Source: Bacteroidales bacterium (lineage in GTDB: Bacteria > Bacteroidota > Bacteroidia > Bacteroidales > JAQXIO01). Taken from it: a stretch of DNA of 64,000 nt. This document shows positions 1 through 9,950 of this stretch, piece after piece (position 1 is the first letter of the stretch; each line of letters begins with the position of its first letter). The translations under genes were made by a program, and so were the position numbers. Where the stretch lies: positions 1 through 64,000 of the forward strand of contig JAQXIO010000009.1 of NCBI GenBank assembly GCA_029007825.1. Direction: 5' to 3'. A model generated the notes under the pieces. It ran no database searches and was not told the DNA's origin. It worked only from the letters and a program-made list of their open reading frames with translations.

Positions 1-845
1 CTCGTTTGGCAAAAGAACAGGGTTACGAAGACGATTATGCTTATTTTCTTGAGAGATCATATTCCTACCGTCATTACTTTGATCCGGATTATAAATTGAT
101 GAATGGATTATCCTCACAGAAGAAACATCGTAGGCCTTTTGATCCGTTTTTCTCTTCATACAAAGAATGCGATTGGGTAGAGGGAAATTCCTGGCAATAC
201 TCCTTTTTTGTTCCTCACGATCTGAAAGGTTTAGTTGAGTTATATGGAAGTAAAGAACTGTTTTCAGAACAATTGGATAGTCTGTTTGCAAAGCCGCAAT
301 ACATTACGGGAGAAGACGTGCCTTTAGATATCACGGGGTTTATCGGGCAATACGTGCATGGCAACGAGCCGAGCCACCAGGTTGCTTATTTGTACAATTA
401 CACAAACGAACCATGGAAAGGGCAGTTAAAACTACGTGAAATAATGAGAAAGTTTTACGGAACAACACCTGATGGTCTGTGTGGAAATGAAGATTGTGGG
501 CAGATGTCGTCTTGGTATATATTTAGCGCATTAGGATTTTATCCTGTTAATCCGGCAAGTGGAATCTATATTTTGGGCACCCCGATGGTAGAAAATGCAA
601 CACTTCATTGTGACGGAAATGAATTTCATATTGTCGTTGAAAACCAGGCTGAAGATTATCCCTACGTTAGAGCTGTGTTTTTAAACGGGCAACCCTATAC
701 CCGGAGATATATTACTCATAAGGACATTATGAGTGGGGGAGAACTCCGATTTGTGATGGGAGATATACCCAACAAAGATTCAGAATATTCAGAGAACGAT
801 CTTCCTCCTACTTCTATAGTTGAACTTAACACGGAAATTCGGTAA
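1..845 (+). CDS. GH92 alpha-mannosidase, C-terminal part (5' end outside window)
   Basis: The reading frame is open to the left edge, so this is the C-terminal part (about 280 residues) of a protein that in this family is usually 700-800 residues. GH92 enzymes are exo-acting, calcium-dependent alpha-mannosidases, usually periplasmic or on the cell surface. Visible family marks are the GNEPSHQVAYLYNY segment near residue 118, which carries the conserved catalytic-site glutamate, and the GLCGNEDCGQMSSWYIFSALG block near residue 157, followed by the usual GFYPVNP. The gene ends 4 bp before the DUF4380-like gene and lies upstream of a SusC/SusD pair. This suggests a locus for alpha-mannosides such as host or yeast mannan; the substrate is inference. 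Confidence 0.93.
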   Translation, partial: RLAKEQGYEDDYAYFLERSYSYRHYFDPDYKLMNGLSSQKKHRRPFDPFFSSYKECDWVEGNSWQYSFFVPHDLKGLVELYGSKELFSEQLDSLFAKPQYITGEDVPLDITGFIGQYVHGNEPSHQVAYLYNYTNEPWKGQLKLREIMRKFYGTTPDGLCGNEDCGQMSSWYIFSALGFYPVNPASGIYILGTPMVENATLHCDGNEFHIVVENQAEDYPYVRAVFLNGQPYTRRYITHKDIMSGGELRFVMGDIPNKDSEYSENDLPPTSIVELNTEIR

Positions 846-849
846 CAGA

Positions 850-1746
850 ATGAGAATACTTGTGTTGGTGTTGCTTCTTTTCGCTTTTTGCAATGCTTTG
901 CCATCTTCGTGGATCGATAAAGGCGATGGAACATTTATGACCTCTGTGAATAATCGGCAGATAATTATTTCTTCGCAGATGGGAGGACGAATCCTTTCGT
1001 TTTCTCATTGCGGCAAAGAATTGTTGATCGGAAAAGATATCCATGAGCAGAATTATGGAGCTACCTTGTGGATTTCGCCTCAATCCAAATGGGGATGGCC
1101 GCCCTATCCGACTTTAGATATTGAACCATATTCCTCCGAAATTAGAAAAGATACATTGTTTTTGACGAGTGCAATTGATTCGATAAGCGGATTTCAAGTG
1201 AAAAAATCTTTTGTAATGAACGATTATGGAGCATTGGATATCTGTTATACGATTAAAAACTGTACCGATTCTATAAAACAGATTGCCCCTTGGGATGTAT
1301 GTCGAGTTAAGAAAGGAATCAGTTGTTTTCCTGTTGATGAAAGAGCTCGAATTTCTTCGAAGCTGGAAAATAACGATATGATTCGATGGGTAGATACTTT
1401 GGTGCTGTGTACTACGTTACAGGCAGAATATGAAAAAAAAATCTTTGCAGCATCTACAGGAGGGTGGTTGGCACACTTTTCGGATTCTTTGCTGTTCATT
1501 AAAAGATTTCCTGATATTTCAGTTGGTGATTTACCACCCAATCAGGGTGAAGTGGAAATCTTCGTTGCAAAAAAAGGTATTTATGTCGAATTGGAAAACC
1601 ATGGTAAATATCAGAAATTATCTCCGGGTGAATGTTTGCATTATCAACAGCTATGGACATTACAAAAAATGCCGTATGGGATTGATTTGTATGATAACGG
1701 ATCATTGATGAAAGAGATAGATACAATATTTACTTATTCTGATTGA
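850..1746 (+). CDS. DUF4380-like secreted protein (mutarotase-like fold)
   Basis: A protein of about 298 residues starting at the ATG at 850, 4 bp after the GH92 stop. The frame is open further upstream (TTG at 820), but that would overlap GH92 and put extra residues before the signal peptide. A hydrophobic leader (RILVLVLLLFAFCNA) is followed by a beta-rich body. The segments SSQMGGRILSFSHCGKELL and APWDVCRV resemble DUF4380 / galactose-mutarotase-like beta-sandwich proteins. Close spacing to GH92 suggests co-translation and a role in the same glycan pathway. No catalytic residues can be assigned by eye; the family call is moderate and the function is unknown. Confidence 0.7.
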   Translation: MRILVLVLLLFAFCNALPSSWIDKGDGTFMTSVNNRQIIISSQMGGRILSFSHCGKELLIGKDIHEQNYGATLWISPQSKWGWPPYPTLDIEPYSSEIRKDTLFLTSAIDSISGFQVKKSFVMNDYGALDICYTIKNCTDSIKQIAPWDVCRVKKGISCFPVDERARISSKLENNDMIRWVDTLVLCTTLQAEYEKKIFAASTGGWLAHFSDSLLFIKRFPDISVGDLPPNQGEVEIFVAKKGIYVELENHGKYQKLSPGECLHYQQLWTLQKMPYGIDLYDNGSLMKEIDTIFTYSD

Positions 1747-1968
1747 TCGTGATGACTATTATTCGTTAGGAAATATTTATATAAAGAATTTAAATAATTA
1801 ATGGTCTATAAAAAGGTTTTGCTTGTGGTTTGAAGCTGTTTTGCATCGGTTTTGATTTGATTGAAAGGCTGCTTATTGCAAAATTTGTGAAGTGCAGTGA
1901 AAGATAAGTGAAAAATAGATATAGCGACTTTAAATCATATTAATCAATAAACTTTAAATTTTAATAGC
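1747..1968. other. Intergenic region before susC
   Basis: AT-rich non-coding stretch of 222 bp between the DUF4380-like gene and susC. No TAnnTTTG box with a well spaced TTTG and no strong hairpin was found. susC may be transcribed from the upstream gene or from a promoter I do not recognise. Confidence 0.5.
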
Positions 1969-4900
1969 ATGAAAGTGAGTTTTACTTGGATATTGCTGAT
2001 CATAGCGTGTTCGATTACTCCGCTTCTGTATGGTCAGCAAAGATCGTTAAGAGGGGTGGTAATTTCAGCGATAGACGAAGAGCCCTTGATCGGTGTGAGT
2101 GTTGTTGAAAAAGGGACAAAGAATGGTGTTATAACGGACATAAATGGCGCATTCACAATTACGACTACCTCTAAAAATCCGGTATTGGAATTTCGTTATT
2201 TAGGGTATGCTTCGCAAACTGTTGAGGTTCGTGGAAATAAAGAATTGACAATTAAGATGGGCGAAAATACCGAGCAGTTGGATGAAGTGGTCGTAGTGGG
2301 GTATGGTACGGTGAAAAAAAGTGACCTGACCGGTGCGATTACTTCTGTAAAATCTGAAGATATCGTTAATACGGCTTCATCAAGTGTTGATGTGGCTTTG
2401 CAAGGGAAGGTTTCTGGTGTGAATATTGTAAAGAAAAGCGGTAGGCCGGGAGAAACAGCCGATATTAAAATTCGTGGAATTGGAACGTTTGGTGATTCGA
2501 ATCCATTGTGGATTATTGACGGTGTGCAACAGTCTCCCGGAAATCAACTGAATATGAATGATGTAGAGCATATCGAAGTATTGAAAGATGCTTCGGCTGC
2601 GGCTATTTATGGTTCGGAAGCTGCGAATGGAGTTATTATTGTTACGACGAAAAGAGGTAAAAAAGGAGATGCAAAAGTTTCTTTCAATGGTTATGTTGGA
2701 GGCATGTTTCCGACGAATCTTCCGAATCTGTTGGATTCGAAACAATTAAAGACGCTTCGAATTGAAGATTTCAATGGAAAAGGAGGTATGACTTATCAAG
2801 AAATGCTTAATTATGATTTGTCGAAACATAATGCATCTGCTTATGCATTGGATTTTGAACCTACTAATGCCGATTATGGTTGGAAAGATCTATTATTTTC
2901 AAATGGATTGGTTCAAAACTATGATGTGTCGTTATCGAAGGGATCGGACAAATTTAATTACTATGCAGCCTTTAACTATTATGATGAAGGAGGTACATAT
3001 ATTGATACGCACTTCAAAAGATTTTCTTTCCGGTTTAATTCTGATGTTACAATGAAAGATTGGTTGAAATTTGGCGAATCTTTGCAACTGACTTATACAA
3101 ACCGGAATACGGAGTCTGATCCTCGTTATTTGGAAGGATTTATGCGTGTTCTTCCGTTTATGATGCCATACGATGAAACCAACCAGCCCGGAGGCTTTGG
3201 CTATTTTCCTAAAGATGTTCTTGTGAATGGTGAACCGTATGACATTAAGTCGAATCTTGCAGGATATGATGGCGGTAATCCGTTAGCTGATGAGCTCACT
3301 AATAAAGGATTCTCGAAAGACTATACCATTAGCGGTAATATTTATGCAGATATACAGCCGTTGAAGCAACTGAACATAAGAGCCACATTCGGTGGTGATT
3401 TTGGAACTAATAATTCGGGAAATAGACTCTCTCGTTACTCTTATTATCCTCCCATTAAAGAGCAGTTGGCTGTTTCTATGAATGAAAATCTTTCGTTGGG
3501 ATATAGTTTGTTATCCAATATTGTTGCTACATACGATCAAACATTCGGAGAACATCATGTACGACTTATGGCTGGATTTGAAGCTCGACAAGGAAATGGC
3601 GTAAATGTAAACGGATCTGCGAAAAATATGTTTGGTGACAAATATACATTGAACTCGGCTTCGACAGAAAACAGAGATGTTAGTGGCAGTTACAATGAAT
3701 GGTCTTCGATGTCGTATTTTGCCCGGTTAAACTATGATTACAAAGATCGTTATCTGTTTACGGCTGTCGTTCGTAGCGATGGTTCCGATAAGTTTATTGG
3801 AGATTATAAATGGGGAACTTTTCCTTCTTTTTCTGCAGCATGGAAAATTAAGGAAGAGGCGTTCCTGAGAGATGTTGACTGGTTATCTGTCTTAAAGTTG
3901 AGAGCCTCTTGGGGTATGTTAGGAAACAATAGAACGGGAAGTTTCTTATATACATCCAATTATACGACAGATAATGCTCATTATGCATATGGTCCTGGTG
4001 GTGAGCAAATGTCTTATGGAGGCGTGCGTTTGTCGCGTCTTCCGAATAAGGATATCAGATGGGAAACTGTCACCACTACGGACGTAGGTGTAGACGTCGC
4101 ATTTTTACGTAATAGTTTGACATTCTCGGTAGACTGGTATGTGAAAAATACGACCGATGCACTTTTCCAGACGACGCTACCGTCAATAGTCGGTTTAGGA
4201 CATACTTGGGCAACGCCTCCTAACTATACCGTTAATGTCGGAGAGATCCGAAATATGGGTATGGATTTCGAAGCCGGATATAGAGGAAATGTCGGAAGAG
4301 ACTTTTCTTATAATATCGGTGCAAACTGGGGCTTCTTCAAGAATGAAGTGCTTAAGACGAACGAAGAAGGTGATGTCTTGATCTCAGGATCGGTGCTTGG
4401 CGGAACGAATATTTCTTATACGATGACAGGGCTTCCTATGGCTGCATTTTATGCATATAAAACCGATGGCGTATTTCAAAATCAGGCAGAGGTAGATGCC
4501 GCAAATGCTTATGCAGCCCAACACGGTTGGACTGTTTATCAGGAAACAGGAACAGCTCCCGGTGACTTGAAATACGTCGATGTCAATGGTGATGGTCATA
4601 TTACGGCTGATGATATTACGCATGTGGGAAATCCGTGGCCGAAATTTATGTATGGATTCAATATCGGATTTAGCTATAAATTCCTTGATTTCGGGGCATT
4701 CTTCCAAGGAGTGGTTGGTAATAAAATCTTTAACTCGTTCCGTTCGAAGACGCATACGCTATATCAGGATTTTAATACGACTGAATATGCATTGAACAGA
4801 TGGACGGGAGAAGGTAGTACGAATGAATATTTCCGCCAGAATGTAGACGATCCGAATGGAAATGAACGTAAAGCATCGACTTGGTTTTTGGAAGATGGAT

Positions 4901-5133
4901 CCTATCTCCGATTGAAAAATGTTCAAATTGGGTTAACATTACCTTCAAAGTGGACAAAAAAAGCAAAGATTCAGAAGTGTCGTTTCTATGTTTCGGGACA
5001 AAACCTTTTAACCTTTACCCGTTATCAAGGATTCGATCCTGAGTTGGCGGGAGATAATACTTCCTATGGAATTGATGGTGGAAACTATCCGCAAAATCGC
5101 TCTGTAATGGGGGGAGTTCAAGTTGAGTTTTAA
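1969..5133 (+). CDS. SusC/RagA family TonB-dependent outer-membrane receptor
   Basis: A 1054-residue outer-membrane protein of normal SusC length. It imports oligosaccharides across the outer membrane with energy from TonB/ExbBD. A signal peptide (about residues 1-22) is followed by a carboxypeptidase-regulatory-like domain (about 25-95) and a TonB-box-like segment (EQLDEVVVVGYGTVKKSDLTG). The plug follows, with IRGIGTFGDSNPLWIIDGV and LKDASAAAIYGSEAANGVIIVTT compressed in the usual SusC pattern, then a long beta-barrel ending in aromatic F (VQVEF). It is followed after 30 bp by its SusD partner. The substrate is not deducible from this protein; the neighbouring GH92 suggests an alpha-mannoside. 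Confidence 0.96.
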   Translation: MKVSFTWILLIIACSITPLLYGQQRSLRGVVISAIDEEPLIGVSVVEKGTKNGVITDINGAFTITTTSKNPVLEFRYLGYASQTVEVRGNKELTIKMGENTEQLDEVVVVGYGTVKKSDLTGAITSVKSEDIVNTASSSVDVALQGKVSGVNIVKKSGRPGETADIKIRGIGTFGDSNPLWIIDGVQQSPGNQLNMNDVEHIEVLKDASAAAIYGSEAANGVIIVTTKRGKKGDAKVSFNGYVGGMFPTNLPNLLDSKQLKTLRIEDFNGKGGMTYQEMLNYDLSKHNASAYALDFEPTNADYGWKDLLFSNGLVQNYDVSLSKGSDKFNYYAAFNYYDEGGTYIDTHFKRFSFRFNSDVTMKDWLKFGESLQLTYTNRNTESDPRYLEGFMRVLPFMMPYDETNQPGGFGYFPKDVLVNGEPYDIKSNLAGYDGGNPLADELTNKGFSKDYTISGNIYADIQPLKQLNIRATFGGDFGTNNSGNRLSRYSYYPPIKEQLAVSMNENLSLGYSLLSNIVATYDQTFGEHHVRLMAGFEARQGNGVNVNGSAKNMFGDKYTLNSASTENRDVSGSYNEWSSMSYFARLNYDYKDRYLFTAVVRSDGSDKFIGDYKWGTFPSFSAAWKIKEEAFLRDVDWLSVLKLRASWGMLGNNRTGSFLYTSNYTTDNAHYAYGPGGEQMSYGGVRLSRLPNKDIRWETVTTTDVGVDVAFLRNSLTFSVDWYVKNTTDALFQTTLPSIVGLGHTWATPPNYTVNVGEIRNMGMDFEAGYRGNVGRDFSYNIGANWGFFKNEVLKTNEEGDVLISGSVLGGTNISYTMTGLPMAAFYAYKTDGVFQNQAEVDAANAYAAQHGWTVYQETGTAPGDLKYVDVNGDGHITADDITHVGNPWPKFMYGFNIGFSYKFLDFGAFFQGVVGNKIFNSFRSKTHTLYQDFNTTEYALNRWTGEGSTNEYFRQNVDDPNGNERKASTWFLEDGSYLRLKNVQIGLTLPSKWTKKAKIQKCRFYVSGQNLLTFTRYQGFDPELAGDNTSYGIDGGNYPQNRSVMGGVQVEF

Positions 5134-5163
5134 TAAGTCGAATATAAAGAAACAGAATTACAG

Positions 5164-7086
5164 ATGAAAAAGACTATAAAAATATTTGCATGTTCACTGT
5201 TGATGAGCCTTGCTTTATCATCGTGTGAAGATTATCTGACTTCGGAAGATTTTGATGCTATCGATTCCGGAACCTTTATCTCGAATGTGACCAATGCGCA
5301 AACGGCAATGAATGGAGTATATTCGACATTTTATATGGATTGGACATGGCGCGGCGAGATCTACTATTATTTATTGTTTGCAACGAATGAATTGGAATAT
5401 CGCCATGCTCAGGAAACATATATCCCTTTAAAAAACTTCGGTTATACGCCTGAAGCTCCTTGGTTTTTTGGTTATTGGCGATCTCATTATTTGACGATTG
5501 GGCGAGCTAATGATGTTATGACGAAATTAAAAGCTCTTTATAATAGTTCCGAATTGACAGATGCAGATCAGGTAAGCATTGACCAAATGATCGGAGAGTG
5601 TTATTTCCTGAGAGGCTTTGGTTATTTTTGGTTAACCAGGTCTTTTGGAGATAAATTGCCTTCGCATCCTCAATATGACCCTAAAGGCATGGGGGTTCCT
5701 ATTGTCGATGAAGTAATTGCAACTAAAGAACAACTTATTAAATCGAGGAATACTTTAGAGGAGTGTTGGGCATATATAATCGATGATTGGAAGAAAGCTT
5801 ATGAGAAATTACCGGCTACCTGGAATGGAAAATCCGTAGGTGGTACAAATAAGATTGGAGCTGCAACAAAAGGGGCCGCAGCTGGTTATCTCGGTCAGGC
5901 TGCAATGTATTATGGTAACAAAATCTTTCCTGACGGATCGGAGCAAAGTGGTTATGAACGGGCGAAATATTGGTTCGAAAAATCCATGCAAGAGGGAAAC
6001 TATTCTTTAGTTAAAGATATCTATTGGAATTTTGATGAAGCCCATGAAAATAATAGCGAATCGATATTTGAAATACAATTCGATAATAAGACACCGGGCT
6101 ATTCTGGTTCATATACATGGCGTTTATTAGGTGCAGAGCCCTCGTTTTGGGGTACTGTGAATGTATCGATGCAGTACGTTGATAAATTTGCAGGCGGAAA
6201 TAATTTGACGCAGGCATTGTATGATGATATGATTGCAAATCCGGGAACTTATATTGGTGGCCTTCCGAATCCCAAAAAAGCGTTTCCGCTTGTTGTTGAG
6301 AAAGCTTATCGTGGAGCTATAGACCAGAATTTCTCTGACCGTTTCGCATTCTTTGAATCTTATACCGGTAGTTGGGATGCGTTGGCGGAAGAGATTAACA
6401 ATGCATTGGCAAGCCAAGGGGTAAAACGGTTTGATATTCGGAACGATGATAAAAAGTGGGGGACAGCCGATAGCAAATACGTGATGGCGATTACGAAAGC
6501 ATCTGCAAAAGATGATGATCCTCGTATGTACGCATCGTTCTATATCCCGAATCGGGATTCGATTCGAAACATCGAAAATGGAGAGTATACGGGATATTCC
6601 ATTTATAGAACTTCCTATTACGGATATAAAAAAGGTATACCTAATGATGCCACACAATCGTGGTCGAGTATGGGGCGTCCTGACAATGATGGCCATAATT
6701 CGATTAATCAACGTATATTCCGTTTGGCCGATTTGTATCTTCAGTATGCAGAGGCCTGTTGGTTCACAGGTGCTTCTTCGACAGCGGTAGAATATCTGAA
6801 TAAAGTACGCCGTAGAGCTTGGGGCTTGGATATTGATACCCCTTCGGATAAAGATTTCATTAGTGGAGATTTTTTTGAAGCGTTGGTAAAAGAGAGAGAA
6901 AAAGAATTGTGTCTTGAAGGACAACTGCATTTCGATTATTTGCGATGGTGGGATGGTCCCTATGGGGCGTGCACTCGGTATGCTTCTCGTGGCTTCGATC
7001 CGACTAAGCATCATCGTTTACCCATTCCATTGGGCGAGCGTCAATCGGTTGGATTGGGTGTATTGCTTCAGAATGAAAACTATTGA
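5164..7086 (+). CDS. SusD/RagB family glycan-binding lipoprotein
   Basis: A 640-residue surface lipoprotein that caps the SusC barrel and binds the glycan. The signal peptide ends in a lipobox (LALSSC, lipid-carrying Cys 21) followed by acidic residues (EDY), a common outer-surface export signal in Bacteroidetes. The N-terminal region shows the TPR-like NAQTAMNGVYSTFY segment, and IGECYFLRGFGYFWLTRSFG near residue 145 is typical of the family. The C-terminal QRIFRLADLYLQYAEACW and VKEREKELCLEGQLHFDYLRW are also standard. It lies 30 bp downstream of susC and is probably co-transcribed. Confidence 0.95.
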   Translation: MKKTIKIFACSLLMSLALSSCEDYLTSEDFDAIDSGTFISNVTNAQTAMNGVYSTFYMDWTWRGEIYYYLLFATNELEYRHAQETYIPLKNFGYTPEAPWFFGYWRSHYLTIGRANDVMTKLKALYNSSELTDADQVSIDQMIGECYFLRGFGYFWLTRSFGDKLPSHPQYDPKGMGVPIVDEVIATKEQLIKSRNTLEECWAYIIDDWKKAYEKLPATWNGKSVGGTNKIGAATKGAAAGYLGQAAMYYGNKIFPDGSEQSGYERAKYWFEKSMQEGNYSLVKDIYWNFDEAHENNSESIFEIQFDNKTPGYSGSYTWRLLGAEPSFWGTVNVSMQYVDKFAGGNNLTQALYDDMIANPGTYIGGLPNPKKAFPLVVEKAYRGAIDQNFSDRFAFFESYTGSWDALAEEINNALASQGVKRFDIRNDDKKWGTADSKYVMAITKASAKDDDPRMYASFYIPNRDSIRNIENGEYTGYSIYRTSYYGYKKGIPNDATQSWSSMGRPDNDGHNSINQRIFRLADLYLQYAEACWFTGASSTAVEYLNKVRRRAWGLDIDTPSDKDFISGDFFEALVKEREKELCLEGQLHFDYLRWWDGPYGACTRYASRGFDPTKHHRLPIPLGERQSVGLGVLLQNENY

Positions 7087-7147
7087 TCGAATGATTTGAT
7101 AGCGATCTTAATTATCTTATATTTTTTAACAATTAATTTTTTTTACT

Positions 7148-8143
7148 ATGAAGCGTATTGGTACTTTTTTAGCCATGGCAGCGTTGGCAACAGCACTTGT
7201 TAGTGCTCAAGAGTTTGAAAGAAATCAAATGAAAGCGTATAAAGTGGATGATGCGTCCTCTTTGGTGATTGATGGTGTAGATAACGAGGCTTTCTGGGCT
7301 GCACCGGAAGTGGAGTGGCAAGAGGTAAAGACATCGATATTTGATGTTGCTCCTGCTGGCCCTTCTGATTACAGTCTTAGTTTTAAAGCAGTTTATGATG
7401 CTGATTTTCTTTATCTGTTTTTTAGGGTAAAAGATGATGTTATATGGACATGGGCTGAGCATTCTGGTGATTTTTATAATGCAGACAATATAGAATTGTT
7501 CTTTAACCCGAGTGGAATACATCCTTCTGTTGAAGCGCCCGATTGGGATGCAAATCGTGATTCGCAATTGCGTATAAATATAGGAAGCGATAATATGGCT
7601 ACTGGTGGAGGTTTTGCTGCAACAATGGCCGTTGATAATGAGATATCGGGTTTTGAATATACTCATAAAGTGACTGATGGTGGTTATGACGTAGAAGTTG
7701 TTCTTCCATGGGCTGCAGTTATGCCTGAAGAGTATTTGGATATGGTTGCAGAAGGAGAAATTATTGGTTTCGATGTTAATGGAGCAGATGCGGATGATGA
7801 AGCCGGAAGAACAAAAGGTCTTTCATGGTCGGCAGATTGGACTGATAACTGGCGGTGGAGTGCCAAATTTGGAGATATGACTTTCATGGGACTTATTACA
7901 CCGACTAGTGTAGAAGAATCTACCAAAGAAGAAATCTCTTATACATTGGTTAATGGTCAGTTGGCCCTAAATAATCTTGGTGAAAATGCGATTGTACGTG
8001 TTTGCACTACATTGGGACAGGTTGTCACCGATTTTGTTGCGAGTGATAATGCATATATTGATTTGACATCGTTCGAGTCAAATATATTTGTCGTTCAGGT
8101 TATCGATGGAACAGATAGCATCTCATTCAAAGTTTCAAAGTAA
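7148..8143 (+). CDS. Secreted CBM9-like protein with a T9SS type A-like C-terminal sorting domain
   Basis: A 331-residue exported protein. The signal peptide is about residues 1-20 (ends in LVSAQ). Residues about 35-255 look like a carbohydrate family 9 binding domain: LVIDGVDNEAFWAAPEVEW, then YDADFLYLFFRVKDD, then ADNIELFFNPSG. No hydrolase domain is attached. The last 65 residues contain GQLALNNLGENAIVRVCTTL followed by GQ, then a short beta-rich tail ending ISFKVSK. This resembles the type IX secretion C-terminal sorting domain (typically ...VYNMLGQ...YIVKV...). It ends the SusC/SusD locus just before a strong terminator, so it probably binds the same glycan at the surface. The sorting-domain call is moderate. 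Confidence 0.8.
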   Translation: MKRIGTFLAMAALATALVSAQEFERNQMKAYKVDDASSLVIDGVDNEAFWAAPEVEWQEVKTSIFDVAPAGPSDYSLSFKAVYDADFLYLFFRVKDDVIWTWAEHSGDFYNADNIELFFNPSGIHPSVEAPDWDANRDSQLRINIGSDNMATGGGFAATMAVDNEISGFEYTHKVTDGGYDVEVVLPWAAVMPEEYLDMVAEGEIIGFDVNGADADDEAGRTKGLSWSADWTDNWRWSAKFGDMTFMGLITPTSVEESTKEEISYTLVNGQLALNNLGENAIVRVCTTLGQVVTDFVASDNAYIDLTSFESNIFVVQVIDGTDSISFKVSK

Positions 8144-8181
8144 TAGCTTGTACTGAAGATCAGTAGATTCACTGTTTCTGG

Positions 8182-8220
8182 CATCCTTTTTCTTGGGAGA
8201 AGAAAAAGGATGTCTTTTTT
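8182..8220 (+). terminator. Rho-independent terminator closing the SusC/SusD locus
   Basis: A perfect 13-bp inverted repeat (8182-8194 with 8200-8212; arm CATCCTTTTTCTT) with a 5-nt loop, followed directly by a T-rich run. It lies about 40 bp after the CBM9-like gene. Confidence 0.85.
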
Positions 8221-8570
8221 TGTATCAATCTTTTTTGCTAAGTAAAAAAATATGGATGTTTCCTTTGTATGTTGGAAATATCGTTTATAACGTAATTAAA
8301 AGGTTTAGCAGTAATCTTAATTTTTCCCTTTAAGCTTGCTATATTATAATCCTTCTATCCAAAAGAAATAAAAAAGCCCCCACAATTCTGGCAGAGTCTT
8401 TTTTATGGAAAAAATCAAAATGATCAAAAGATTAATAAGATCGTCTTTATGGGAGATAAATAATCTCTTGCTTTAATAAAAAAAGGATGAATAGATAGAA
8501 AGTAAAATCTTTTTTGTAGGTTTAGGCAGAGAATAGGATAAGACATTTATTCATTTTAATGAAATGTATT
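8221..8570. other. Long AT-rich intergenic region before the PhoH gene
   Basis: About 350 bp without a gene. I see runs of A and T and weak imperfect repeats but no convincing promoter box, tRNA or conserved RNA. The PhoH promoter presumably lies here but could not be located. Confidence 0.4.
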
Positions 8571-9896
8571 ATGAGTGCAAAGAAGAATTTCGTGATTGAT
8601 ACGAATGTGATCCTCCATGATTTCAGATGTCTGGAGAATTTTCAGGAAAATGATGTCTATCTTCCGATAATAGTATTGGAAGAACTGGATAAGTTTAAAA
8701 AAGGTAGTGAGCAGATTAATTATAGTGCACGTGAATTTATCCGTTTGTTAGATGATTTGTCCGATAATGATCTGTTTGAAAAAGGAGCTTCTCTCGGGCC
8801 TGGAAAAGGAAAGCTTTTTATCATTGCAGGAGACCAGTACTCAGAACGTATTGCAGCATCTTTTCCTGAGCGTACTCCGGACCATCGTATACTCTCTTGT
8901 ACCCTGCACCTGTCTGAAAAGAATAAAAAAGCCAAGACCATACTAGTCACGAAGGATGTAAATCTGCGCATGAAAGCCCGCTCATTGGGTATTGCTGCCG
9001 AAGATTATATTTCGGATAAAATTGTAAATGTTGATATTTTCAGGGACAATCAAAATGAATACGATGATATCGATCCCGAATTGATAGATAAGATTTATGC
9101 GTCGAAAGAAGGAATAGACATATCCGAACTGTCGTTTGGTGATAAAATTGAGCCGAATGAATGTTTTTTGTTGAAAAGCTTTCGTAATTCCGTTCCCGTT
9201 CGTTATTCTCCGTTTACAGGGAAAGTAAAAGCCGTTGAGAAAGTAAGTTGTTTTGGCATTATACCGCGCAATGTGGAACAAAGCTTTGCATTTGAATTGT
9301 TGACAGATCCCGATGTAAAATTAGTAGGGATATCGGGAAAAGCGGGAACAGGAAAAACCCTTCTGGCGCTCGCGGCAGCCTTAAAACAACGTTTTTTATA
9401 TAAGCAGATATTGTTGGCCAGACCGATTGTATCCTTGTCAAATAAAGAGATCGGCTTTTTACCTGGTGATGAAAAACAGAAAATTTCACCTTATATGCAG
9501 CCGTTATTCGATAATTTAACGGTCATAAAAAATAATTTGATGCCCGGAGCTGCAGAAGCCAAGGAGATAGAATCTATGCAAAACGATGGACGGCTGGTAA
9601 TAGAAGCTTTGGCCTTTATAAGGGGGCGAAGCTTATCCGATACATTTTTTATTGTAGATGAAGCGCAAAATCTTACGCCCTTGGAAATTAAGACGATTAT
9701 TACGCGGGCAGGAGATGGTACCAAAATTATTTTTACAGGTGATATTTATCAGATTGATTCCCCTTATTTGGATGCACAATCGAATGGTTTGGCCTATATG
9801 ATTGATAAAATGCAGGGGCAGGAACTTTTTGGTCATGTGAATCTGTTGAAGGGAGAGAGAAGCCAGCTTTCCGAATTGGCTTCTAACTTGTTATAA
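8571..9896 (+). CDS. PIN domain-PhoH family ATPase (PhoH2-like)
   Basis: A 441-residue fusion of an N-terminal PIN ribonuclease-like domain and a C-terminal PhoH ATP-binding domain, the toxin-like PhoH2 layout. The PIN domain (about 1-130) shows NFVIDTNVILHD with a metal-binding Asp at 10, and LPIIVLEELDKFKKG. The ATPase shows a Walker A motif, GISGKAGTGKTLLALAAALKQ without its last residue, and a Walker B-like FFIVDEAQNLTP. Known PhoH2 proteins act as RNA helicase/RNases. I chose the ATG at 8571 because the protein then begins MSAKKNF as in homologues; an ATG at 8559 would add four residues. It is a single gene between two terminators. Confidence 0.92.
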   Translation: MSAKKNFVIDTNVILHDFRCLENFQENDVYLPIIVLEELDKFKKGSEQINYSAREFIRLLDDLSDNDLFEKGASLGPGKGKLFIIAGDQYSERIAASFPERTPDHRILSCTLHLSEKNKKAKTILVTKDVNLRMKARSLGIAAEDYISDKIVNVDIFRDNQNEYDDIDPELIDKIYASKEGIDISELSFGDKIEPNECFLLKSFRNSVPVRYSPFTGKVKAVEKVSCFGIIPRNVEQSFAFELLTDPDVKLVGISGKAGTGKTLLALAAALKQRFLYKQILLARPIVSLSNKEIGFLPGDEKQKISPYMQPLFDNLTVIKNNLMPGAAEAKEIESMQNDGRLVIEALAFIRGRSLSDTFFIVDEAQNLTPLEIKTIITRAGDGTKIIFTGDIYQIDSPYLDAQSNGLAYMIDKMQGQELFGHVNLLKGERSQLSELASNLL

Positions 9897-9950
9897 AATT
9901 AGTTTTTAAATAAAACGGTAAATGATTTTGTAAATAGAAAACGATAGATA

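Noticed and set aside
6127-7014. Long minus-strand frame (295 codons) opposite susD
   Set aside because: It lies entirely opposite a clear susD gene; the composition is a shadow of the coding strand.
8360-8410. Imperfect hairpin with A and T flanks before phoH
   Set aside because: Arms pair only over a few bases; probably chance in AT-rich sequence.
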